From an uncultured Saprospiraceae bacterium (GTDB lineage Bacteria > Bacteroidota > Bacteroidia > Chitinophagales > Saprospiraceae): DNA of 64,000 bases. The position numbers and the translations under genes were made by a program. The DNA is taken from assembly GCA_937951615.1 (NCBI GenBank), contig CALFBH010000001.1:62001-126000 (forward strand). Direction: 5' to 3'. Below the pieces are notes generated by a model. That model was not told the origin of the DNA. It saw only the letters and a list, made by a program, of their open reading frames with translations, and did not search any database. Position 1 is the stretch's first letter; every line of letters starts with the position of its first letter. Of the stretch, positions 44,301-51,736 are shown one piece after another.

Positions 44301-47225
44301 ACCAGAGCGCATCTATGGATTAATAGAAACGATAATTTCACAGATGCCAATGCAGATGCTACTAAAACAGTAGGTTCAACAGCAAATATAAGCAGCGTTC
44401 AAATTGCTATGGAAAGATGGGGCGATGGTGTTATGGAAATTGATGAATTACACATTGGATGTTCGCCCAATCCGACTATAAGCTGTGACCCTTCTTTAGT
44501 TGGAACAAGCTGTGACGATGGTGATGTTTGTACAACAGGTGAAACTTATGATAGCAATTGTAACTGCTCGGGCGGTACATTTCAAGATTTAGACGGTGAT
44601 AGTATTTGCGACGCTAATGATGCCTGCCCTAATGATGACACCAATACTTGTAATGATAATAACGATTGTGACAATCTTTTACCACAACAACAAAATTTGG
44701 TTCTGGGCGAACGAACCATGCTTATCATACGTGGAGTCGATTCGATTACGCATACCTGGAATAATACTGATACCGACTTAGCCACTTTTAGTACGGAACT
44801 TGATACTTATGTTAGGAATACATCCTTCAATAAAGCCTGGGTAACTACCGAAATGACGCCCGTATATGATTTTACAGTAGATCCTAATAATAACGGTTAC
44901 TACCCGATGGGGCAGGCACTGCGCACTATCGCCATTAATAACGGCTATGATGTAGATAGCTATAATGTAATTGCTTACATCCACCAATCCACTACTGACT
45001 TTGGTGGAGCAGGGGCACTTGGTTCTGGCAATGGTTTGCAAGGTACACTTTGGGCAAATAATAATCTGAGTTGGTATTATCCTGGAAATATACATGAAAC
45101 TTTTCATGCTTTTGGCGTTGGTCATGCAAATTGTATTGATGGGGGAAATACGGTTTATCCCGGACAACATGTTGAAGGTTCCGACCCTTATTATTTCATG
45201 GGGAGCCAAGGAGATGCCGGACTGGATACAGATATTCCTAATTATATGAAGTATTGGTTTGGATGGATTGAGCCTTCGGAGGTGTATTGTTTGCCCGAAG
45301 TATCCGCCTGTGTTACGCGAAGAATCTATAAAGCTTCTTTAGTGAGTACTTATAATAACCAGCACAAATACGCTGTCCAACTCGGCGATCATTTATGGAT
45401 CAGTTATGAGCCGGATAATCAAAATACAAGAATAGTGACGAAGGGGCTAATGTTACACTATATTCCGGGGCCGGGATCTGCGATTACAAAACTACTAGAT
45501 ATTCGTCCTGAGTCTATTACTGAGCTGCCACCGGGTGTAGCGAGTAATTATCTACCTGTTATTGACTTCTGGGATGCAGCTATGGAGCAGGGAGATATTG
45601 TCAATTGGGATGGTACAAATATAACAATGATGGATACTGGAGGCACAGGAGATGAAAAATGGGTAGATATTGAATTCTGTGACTGCCTTGTTACCTCAGG
45701 CGATGATGATATTGATGGCGTGTGTAATGATTTGGATGTTTGTCCGAACAGTGATGATAATCTCGATACAGACGGAGACAATATACCAGATGCCTGCGAC
45801 GATTGTCCACTGGCGTACAACAATGATTCCAACGAAGATGGTATTTGTGATAATCTACAATGCCTGCGCAACGCTGCTGAAAGTTTCAGCTATCCAATAA
45901 GTATGGAGATTGATACCGCAAATGGTGGACTAGGCTTTAATGGCAACTGGACGAAGAACAGCCCTGATAACGGAGTCGTTGAGTTTACTTCAGGTTCATT
46001 GTCTTATCCTGATATAACATCTATTGGAGAAAAACTCCACATGAACATTGCCGATGAAACCACCAATACTGCCAGTATTTTAAGAGAGTTAGAAGGAGTT
46101 TACACCAATGGGGATGAATTTTGGATGAGTGTCCTCATAAAAGCCAATAACATAGGAGCTGGTGGTTTTTGGATAAAACCAGGTAATCGTCAGGACATTG
46201 CCATAGGCAAAAGATGGGGAACGCAGTTCTCAATTGACAATAATAGCTCAGTTAATACGATTCAGGGAAATACAACACACTGGTTGGTGGCAAGATACAG
46301 ATTAGAGGCAACACAGACGATAGCTGAACTTTGGGTAGATCCAGACCCCGCAACATTCGATGTGAATGTTCCCGATGCTACAAAAATAGCGGGATCCATC
46401 AGTAATATAAGTTCTGTCGCTATAGCCATTGAACGTTACGGACTTGGTGATTATGAAATCGACGAATTGCGTTTTGACTGCCAGCCTCCTGCACCGCTCG
46501 AACCTAATTGTATAGACATTCAATTACAGGTAATGTTGGAAGGAGCTTATGATATTACGACTACTGAAATGAGCACTAAACTTAATACCGAGCGTGGACT
46601 ACTACCAGGACAAACACCCCTCAATGCCTTAGTAGCACCTACGCCCTCCGGACAACCTTATAGTGCTAACCCCTGGAACTATAATGGAGGCGAAGGCTCA
46701 GATTGGACAGATACAAATTACGCTGCGGATATAGTTGATTGGGTATTGATCTCTTTTAGAACGAGCAGGGAAAAAAACACAGAAATTGCACAAGCTGCTG
46801 CATTAGTAAATAAAAGCGGTCTTGTCCAGTTCCCAAGCTGTGCTTTACTCAACCAGGGTATAGATTCAGTCTATATAGTCATAGAACACCGAAATCATAT
46901 TGGCATTATGTCACCTTACGCTATTCCTGTTATCAATGGAGTATTAAGTTACGATTTCACAGCAGCAGACAGCTACAAGGATACGACCAGCTTTGGTCAA
47001 AAACAGTTAGCTAATGGCAACTGGTGCATGTTCGCAGGTGATGTTGATCAGTCAGATCTTCCGAGTTATGATATAAATGGTATAGACAAAGCAGCCTGGA
47101 GTCCAGAAAATGGGCTTTTTGATCAATATTCTGATACTGACATGAATCTGGATGGCGATACCAATGGCGCAGATAAAGCCCTCTGGGATCTAAATAATGG
47201 CGTGTCTTCGAGGGTACCGAAATAA
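41310..47225 (+). CDS. Secreted GH20 hexosaminidase-metzincin fusion with shared C-terminal module
   Basis: At 1971 aa this is the largest protein of the window. After a signal peptide (FLWTILLLIQCQLSIAQ) come a GH20 N-domain (27-150) and the GH20 catalytic barrel (150-~490) with HIGCDEVD, catalytic D295-E296. A fibronectin-like domain is at ~502-594. Three copies of a ~205-aa concanavalin/laminin-G-like domain (~596-804, 847-1053, 1518-1727) are separated by thrombospondin-3 repeats. At ~1120-1460 sits a metzincin-like protease with HETFHAFGVGH, i.e. HExxHxxGxxH with H1262, E1263, H1266 and H1272. The shared module is 1734-1971. It could remove terminal N-acetylhexosamines and also cleave protein, as expected for attack on glycoproteins. 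The linkage of both activities in one chain is unusual. Confidence 0.88.
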   Translation: MMKLNQLRNFLWTILLLIQCQLSIAQIIPAELGIIPWPKNLTENVGNLNLTVSSSIVYADPSLQALANILKDDIGKITGLNLAVTSGTANAGDIELLINNSLQDEGYTLDVNSKIIITAKDYRAVVWGISTLLQSINSDGSVKKISISDSPDTNYRGLMVDLARQWHPIENIEDIINMCRLYKIKYLHLHLMDSQYFTFPSQAYPLLPTPGFSYSLAEMQGLEAYSQARGVTIVPELEVPGHAGAMIAAYPNLFGSGTSGAINFARADVRAAVGTLVGEIADVFQATPYFHIGCDEVDKSGMGSHPDYVNAITTYNVGDVEGLFNYFINEVNGYVKAEGKTTLAWEGFDSGRTGNAKVDTDVIVCPFDNYTSADVYANNGHDILNTSWFPLYLIGSTYVPTEKIYSWNKTEFGRYASPFPFSHNNPYQYTMTNTSKIIGAQTCSWEQRPEYEIPSLRSRLSPMSEKIWNTNAGRTFEDYQTRFAKSDQVLTTILATVVPEAITPSASYEVFSDKIAIRWRAEGQYPTAYTLYRSTSNNNTTATPILSNTTLTSYDDTNVSNGQTYYYWIKAHNTIGTSTFGNSADGRKGSLALVNMYEPFDYAANAGLNGLNGGNGFSNGWNITGNNGTIEVTGASLTYPNLMTGGNSLSIEMDGTTNSFWAERSLAGSFCPEGSEVWLSFLIKANKVADGHCFLIFGDGSIGKKWGNGIYFKGTNVQLGLVDGETNLVVLKIESFNGADNVHIWTNPAIDGTPPDMNDPNLYFTDREDLGTNPKVALNVQRWGEGRYELDEFRVGDSFDDVLPTIVGCADADGDSVCDADDICPNGDDNLDNNNNGIPDACDAGVCLEEALDDFDYIANTSIDAANGGTGFSDAWSVGAVMNGSVDVLSGSLSYAGHNSSGNKLRMTLQNEDATKWISRNLTQAFQNGDTVWMTCLIQPISLADGGFWIKPNGRQDIAIGKRWGSQIAIDNSGTGISVQENTVSKLVVRYILESNQTRAHLWINRNDNFTDANADATKTVGSTANISSVQIAMERWGDGVMEIDELHIGCSPNPTISCDPSLVGTSCDDGDVCTTGETYDSNCNCSGGTFQDLDGDSICDANDACPNDDTNTCNDNNDCDNLLPQQQNLVLGERTMLIIRGVDSITHTWNNTDTDLATFSTELDTYVRNTSFNKAWVTTEMTPVYDFTVDPNNNGYYPMGQALRTIAINNGYDVDSYNVIAYIHQSTTDFGGAGALGSGNGLQGTLWANNNLSWYYPGNIHETFHAFGVGHANCIDGGNTVYPGQHVEGSDPYYFMGSQGDAGLDTDIPNYMKYWFGWIEPSEVYCLPEVSACVTRRIYKASLVSTYNNQHKYAVQLGDHLWISYEPDNQNTRIVTKGLMLHYIPGPGSAITKLLDIRPESITELPPGVASNYLPVIDFWDAAMEQGDIVNWDGTNITMMDTGGTGDEKWVDIEFCDCLVTSGDDDIDGVCNDLDVCPNSDDNLDTDGDNIPDACDDCPLAYNNDSNEDGICDNLQCLRNAAESFSYPISMEIDTANGGLGFNGNWTKNSPDNGVVEFTSGSLSYPDITSIGEKLHMNIADETTNTASILRELEGVYTNGDEFWMSVLIKANNIGAGGFWIKPGNRQDIAIGKRWGTQFSIDNNSSVNTIQGNTTHWLVARYRLEATQTIAELWVDPDPATFDVNVPDATKIAGSISNISSVAIAIERYGLGDYEIDELRFDCQPPAPLEPNCIDIQLQVMLEGAYDITTTEMSTKLNTERGLLPGQTPLNALVAPTPSGQPYSANPWNYNGGEGSDWTDTNYAADIVDWVLISFRTSREKNTEIAQAAALVNKSGLVQFPSCALLNQGIDSVYIVIEHRNHIGIMSPYAIPVINGVLSYDFTAADSYKDTTSFGQKQLANGNWCMFAGDVDQSDLPSYDINGIDKAAWSPENGLFDQYSDTDMNLDGDTNGADKALWDLNNGVSSRVPK
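46509..47222 (+). other. Shared C-terminal module, copy 3 (238 aa)
   Basis: Encodes LQVMLEGAYD, RGLLPGQTP, VYIVIEHRNHIGIMSP, LPSYDINGIDKAAW and D.NLDGDTNGADKALWDLNNG with SSRVPK. DNA at the 3' end is again close to copies 2 and 4. Confidence 0.85.
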
Positions 47226-47333
47226 ATGGAGTGAACTGCTAAATCTTCCTCCAATTCATAACGGAGTATCAAATATCCAGCGATTCCCTCCTTTTTTTAC
47301 AAAAACTATATCAAAGCTTAAATTTCAAATATA

Positions 47334-50300
47334 ATGAAAAATTGTTTAATTATTTTTCTGACGCTAATGTGTGTACAGCAAATTAGTTTCGCACAATTCT
47401 CCGCAAGTGGCTTAGCAGGAGAATCCCTGAATAATCCAACGTCCTTACAATTTGGACCTGACAACAAATTGTACGTGTCACAGCAAAATGGACTCATTAA
47501 AGTTTACACGATTGTGAGAAATGGTGCAAATGACTATCAGGTAACTGCCACAGAGGATATTAACTTGGTCAAAAATATCCAAAATCACAACGACGATGGT
47601 ACACTGAACAATCAAAATAAACGTCAGGTAACAGGAATTTTGGTAACAGGAACGACCAATAATCCTATTTTGTACGTCACTTCGAGCGACCCTCGCATCG
47701 GTGGTGGTGGCGGCGGTGGAGACGCAAACCTCGACACCAATTCGGGTATGATTTCCAAATTGACCAAAAACGGCAATAGCTGGACCAAAGTGGATTTAGT
47801 ACGCGGCCTGCCGCGTTCAGAAGAAAATCACGCCACCAACGGCATTCAGATTGATGCTGCTACCAACATCATGTATGTAGCGCAAGGCGGACACACCAAC
47901 GCAGGTGCGCCCTCCAATAACTTTGCCTTTCATACTGAATACGCGCTTTCAGCTGCCATATTGACCATAAATTTGAACGCAATTGAGGCAATGCCAAATA
48001 AAACTGACTCACAATCAGGCGCGATATACAAATACGACTTACCAACTGTGAATGATCCAACTCGTTCTAATGTGAACGGAAAAGATGTAAACGACCCTTT
48101 TGGTGGAAATGACGGACTCAACCAAGCCCTTATCGTTCCTGGAGGTCCAGTACAAGTTTATTCCCCCGGTTATCGTAATGCCTATGACCTCGTATTAACC
48201 GAAAATGGAAAATTATATACTTGGGACAATGGCGCAAACGGCGGTTGGGGTGGACACCCCGCTAACGAAGGTGGCGGTTCGGCAACCAACAACTGGATTC
48301 CCGGTGAACCTGGCTCAACAGGACCCGGACCAAATGATGCCCAAGTCAATAACTTGGATGGTTTGCACTACATCACGGGGCCTGGATATTACGGCGGACA
48401 TCCAAACCCTATCAGAGCAAATCCAAATGGTGCGGGGTTGTTTACAAATAACCAGGCCGGTGGACAGAACGGTGTTTGGCGAACAAACGTAAATGGAAAC
48501 TCGGCAACTTCTTTACCCGCTGATTGGCCTCCTTTATCATTATCCGCTGCAAATCCCATTGAAGGGGACTTTCAAAATGCAGGTGTAGATGACCAGAGTT
48601 TATTTACTGTACAATCCTCCACAAATGGTATGGTGGAATACACGGCAAATAATCTGGGAGGTGCTTATAAAGGAAACCTCTTGGCAGCTTCGTTCAATGG
48701 AATCATTTATAACGTTAAACGCAACGCAGCAGGTACTATCAATAATAACAACGATGTGAGTGTTTTTGCCTCCAATTTTGGCGCAACACCGCTTGATGTG
48801 ACAGCGCAAGGCAATAATGACATATTTCCCGGTACCGTATGGGCAGCCACTTATGGATCGGATAATATTACGATTTTTGAACCCACTGATTATGACGGAG
48901 CCAATCCGCCAGCAGGAGGCGATAATATATATATAAACTGCGGCGGACCGACCCTTACCTTTGGTAATGTATGGCAGGCAGATAATTATTTTGTAAACGG
49001 CAATATCTTTAGTACAAACACGCCTATAAGTGGCACCTCCAACGATGCCCTCTATCAATCGGAAAGATGGGGCGGAAATCTAAGCTACAACATTCCCGTA
49101 TCAAACGGACTCACAAAAGTCAAACTCCATTTTGCTGAAATTTACGCTGGGGCAAATAGCGTTGGAGCAAGGGTGTTTGACGTTTTTATTGAAGGCAATT
49201 TAGTACTGGATGATTTAGACATATTTAATGAAGTTGGTGCTAATGCTGCCTTGGTAAAAACATTTGACGTAACAGTTACAGATGGTACGCTGAACATAAA
49301 TATGCAGGCGATAGTCAATAATCCCAAATTGAGTGCTATCGTTATTACGCAGGAAGGGCAGGGTTGTAGTGGCCAATATTCTAACAGTATCGACGAAGAT
49401 AATGACGGTTTTACGAATGCCGATGAAATAGACAATAATGCGGATCCTTGCAACGGAGCTATCGTACCAACAGATTTCGATGGTACACTTATCAATGGAT
49501 TTTTAGTCTCCAATTTGAATGACCCTGACGATGATGATGATGGTATTTCTGACAACACGGATAAATTTGCCTGGGATGCCAATAATGGTATCGGAACTAC
49601 TTTACCCATTGATTATCCCTTCCTAAATGGCGACCCTGGATTTGGATTCTTTGGTTTGGGATTTACCGGTTTAATGACCAATAATAGCAATGATTATTTG
49701 GATTTAATCAAAGATGAAGATAATAGTGATACAGAAATTATCGCAGGTGGAGCCGTAGGTTTATTTACCATAAATAATGTTCCCAACAGCACTCCAGTAA
49801 ATAATACTAACAATCAGCAAAATGGCTACCAATTCGGAATTGATGTCAATAGTTCAACACAGCCTTTTATTATTGAATCAGCTATTTTAGGACCTGTATT
49901 TACATCAACACCTGACCAATTTCAATCACAGGGTATTTTTATTGGCAATGGAGACCAAAATAATTATTTAAAAGTAGTCGTCACCGCAAATAGTGGCAAT
50001 CCCGCTATTGAAATTGGCAACGAAGTCAATGGCTCATTCACTTCACAAGTAATTCCCGTGTCGAATATTGGCAATGTATCTCAGTTGAGTCTCTTCTTAA
50101 AAGTAAATCCTGCTAATGGTGTCGTGCAAGCCCAATATAGTCTATCCGGGCAAGCGATTGATATAGGTAATTCCATTACGCTCTCTGGTCCTGCATTGAC
50201 GACACTCCAAGCCTCTGGTCAGAGTTTAGCAGTAGGGCTTATCAGTACAAAGGGGGACTCAAATTCTAATTTTAACGCTACTTGGGATTATATTAAAATA

Positions 50301-51479
50301 AATACAGATACTACACCACCTGCTACCGGAGAAGGTTTGAGTGCGACCTACTTCAATAATATAGATTTCACAGGCAGCACAATCACTAGAATAGACCCTG
50401 TGATTGATTTCAGTTGGGGCGGAGGCTCGCCAGATGCTGCTATTGGAAACGACACTTATTCTGCACGTTGGGAGGGTTTCGTAGAAGCTCCTACAAGCGG
50501 CATCTATACTTTTTTTACCAATACTGATGATGGGGCAAGATTATGGGTGAATGATCAACTCATCATTGATAGATGGGTCAATCAAGGACCTACGGAAATA
50601 GAGGGAACGATACAAATGACCGCTGGGCAAAAAATACCGATTAAAATGGAATACTTTGAAAACGGCGGTGGAGCTGTGGCTCAATTGCGCTGGCAAGGGC
50701 CAGGCGTTTCAAAGCAAATCATTCCAAGTAGTAAGCTCTTTCCTAGCTCTGGTAGTGAATGTAATGTAGCAAACCTGGCATTAGGTAAAAATGTCTCACA
50801 ATCCTCTGATTATGAAGGGACACTCACAGCGAGTAAAGCGAATGATGACAATAGTGATTCATTTTCTCATACCGAAAACAACACAAATGCCTGGTGGGAG
50901 ATAGACCTCGGAGCAGTATATGATATTTCAAAAGTAGAATTAGTAAACAGAAAAGATTGCTGTCAGGATAGATTAAGTGATTTTTATGTATTGGTTTCGG
51001 ATGTGCCGTTTAGTTCGAAAAATCTATCTACAACGCTCAATCAATCCGGGGTCAGTGATTACTATCAAGAAGGTGCGGTAGCTGCTAGCAAAGAAATCGA
51101 GATCAACCGGACGGGCAGGTATGTAAGGGTACAACTTGAAGGTACAAATTTTCTGCACTTAGGAGAAGTGCAGGTATTGGGCTGTACCGACTCAAACCCG
51201 AGGCTAAGTCAGGAGGCAAGAGTGTCCAGTCTCTTATATCCAAACCCGACCACTGATGGGCTGTTTTTGGATCTTGATTCGTATTACTTCGATAAAAATG
51301 TCGATTACACGATTATGAATGTACAAGGCCAATTGCTTGAATCAGCTACGCTTGGTTTAATTTATGCCAACATAGCAGAAGTAGATGTGAGTAGTTCCAA
51401 ATTTGTGGCAGGTACTTACTTCCTCTCTCTGACTACAGGAGACAGCAGAGAAGTACTCAGGTTTGTTATAATGAAATAA
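47334..51479 (+). CDS. Secreted propeller-malectin-PA14-discoidin protein with T9SS domain
   Basis: This 1381-aa protein has a signal peptide (NCLIIFLTLMCVQQISFAQ). A glucose/sorbosone-dehydrogenase-like or NHL propeller spans ~20-530 (NNPTSLQFGPDNKLYVSQQN, VYSPGYRNAYDLVL). A malectin domain is at ~533-672 (INCGG...., YQSERWGG). A calcium-binding Asp-rich stretch is at ~683-746, a laminin-G-like domain at ~756-992, a PA14 domain at ~1001-1137 (GIYTFFTNTDDGARLWVNDQ) and a discoidin domain at ~1146-1284. A type A T9SS domain (LLYPNPTTDGLFLDL...) is at ~1296-1381. Four glycan-binding-type modules suggest binding of complex polysaccharide. It is the only one of the five clustered genes without the SSRVPK module, so it serves as an internal contrast. 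Confidence 0.88.
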   Translation: MKNCLIIFLTLMCVQQISFAQFSASGLAGESLNNPTSLQFGPDNKLYVSQQNGLIKVYTIVRNGANDYQVTATEDINLVKNIQNHNDDGTLNNQNKRQVTGILVTGTTNNPILYVTSSDPRIGGGGGGGDANLDTNSGMISKLTKNGNSWTKVDLVRGLPRSEENHATNGIQIDAATNIMYVAQGGHTNAGAPSNNFAFHTEYALSAAILTINLNAIEAMPNKTDSQSGAIYKYDLPTVNDPTRSNVNGKDVNDPFGGNDGLNQALIVPGGPVQVYSPGYRNAYDLVLTENGKLYTWDNGANGGWGGHPANEGGGSATNNWIPGEPGSTGPGPNDAQVNNLDGLHYITGPGYYGGHPNPIRANPNGAGLFTNNQAGGQNGVWRTNVNGNSATSLPADWPPLSLSAANPIEGDFQNAGVDDQSLFTVQSSTNGMVEYTANNLGGAYKGNLLAASFNGIIYNVKRNAAGTINNNNDVSVFASNFGATPLDVTAQGNNDIFPGTVWAATYGSDNITIFEPTDYDGANPPAGGDNIYINCGGPTLTFGNVWQADNYFVNGNIFSTNTPISGTSNDALYQSERWGGNLSYNIPVSNGLTKVKLHFAEIYAGANSVGARVFDVFIEGNLVLDDLDIFNEVGANAALVKTFDVTVTDGTLNINMQAIVNNPKLSAIVITQEGQGCSGQYSNSIDEDNDGFTNADEIDNNADPCNGAIVPTDFDGTLINGFLVSNLNDPDDDDDGISDNTDKFAWDANNGIGTTLPIDYPFLNGDPGFGFFGLGFTGLMTNNSNDYLDLIKDEDNSDTEIIAGGAVGLFTINNVPNSTPVNNTNNQQNGYQFGIDVNSSTQPFIIESAILGPVFTSTPDQFQSQGIFIGNGDQNNYLKVVVTANSGNPAIEIGNEVNGSFTSQVIPVSNIGNVSQLSLFLKVNPANGVVQAQYSLSGQAIDIGNSITLSGPALTTLQASGQSLAVGLISTKGDSNSNFNATWDYIKINTDTTPPATGEGLSATYFNNIDFTGSTITRIDPVIDFSWGGGSPDAAIGNDTYSARWEGFVEAPTSGIYTFFTNTDDGARLWVNDQLIIDRWVNQGPTEIEGTIQMTAGQKIPIKMEYFENGGGAVAQLRWQGPGVSKQIIPSSKLFPSSGSECNVANLALGKNVSQSSDYEGTLTASKANDDNSDSFSHTENNTNAWWEIDLGAVYDISKVELVNRKDCCQDRLSDFYVLVSDVPFSSKNLSTTLNQSGVSDYYQEGAVAASKEIEINRTGRYVRVQLEGTNFLHLGEVQVLGCTDSNPRLSQEARVSSLLYPNPTTDGLFLDLDSYYFDKNVDYTIMNVQGQLLESATLGLIYANIAEVDVSSSKFVAGTYFLSLTTGDSREVLRFVIMK

Positions 51480-51674
51480 ATTTTTTACCATTACTAAATA
51501 GCCTAAGAACTGTGAGGAAATAAGAAACCTCAATCGCGACTGGCAAAATAATCATTATTTTATAAACCTTATAAACTCCCTTGACCAGCGTTGATAAAAG
51601 TTGGGGCTATATATTCAATATGGGTTAATGATGCTTATGGTAAAGTACAATTGACTTTTGTTACAGGATAGTCC

Positions 51675-51722
51675 GTTCTTGGACATAATTCTATATTAAA
51701 ATTATGTCCAAGAACTTTTTTT
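51675..51722 (+). terminator. Intrinsic terminator directly upstream of the sulfatase gene
   Basis: A perfect 15-bp stem (51675-51689 with 51701-51715) with an 11-nt loop is followed by seven T residues. The next start codon (51737) is only 14 bp further, with no room for a promoter. The apparent ATG at 51704 lies inside the stem. Either the sulfatase depends on read-through (attenuation) or this ends the upstream transcript. Confidence 0.75.
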
Positions 51723-51736
51723 ATAAAAATAAGATT

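Noticed and set aside
51704-51736. ATG 51704 as the sulfatase start
   Set aside because: It lies inside the right arm of a perfect terminator hairpin; ATG 51737 gives a normal signal peptide.
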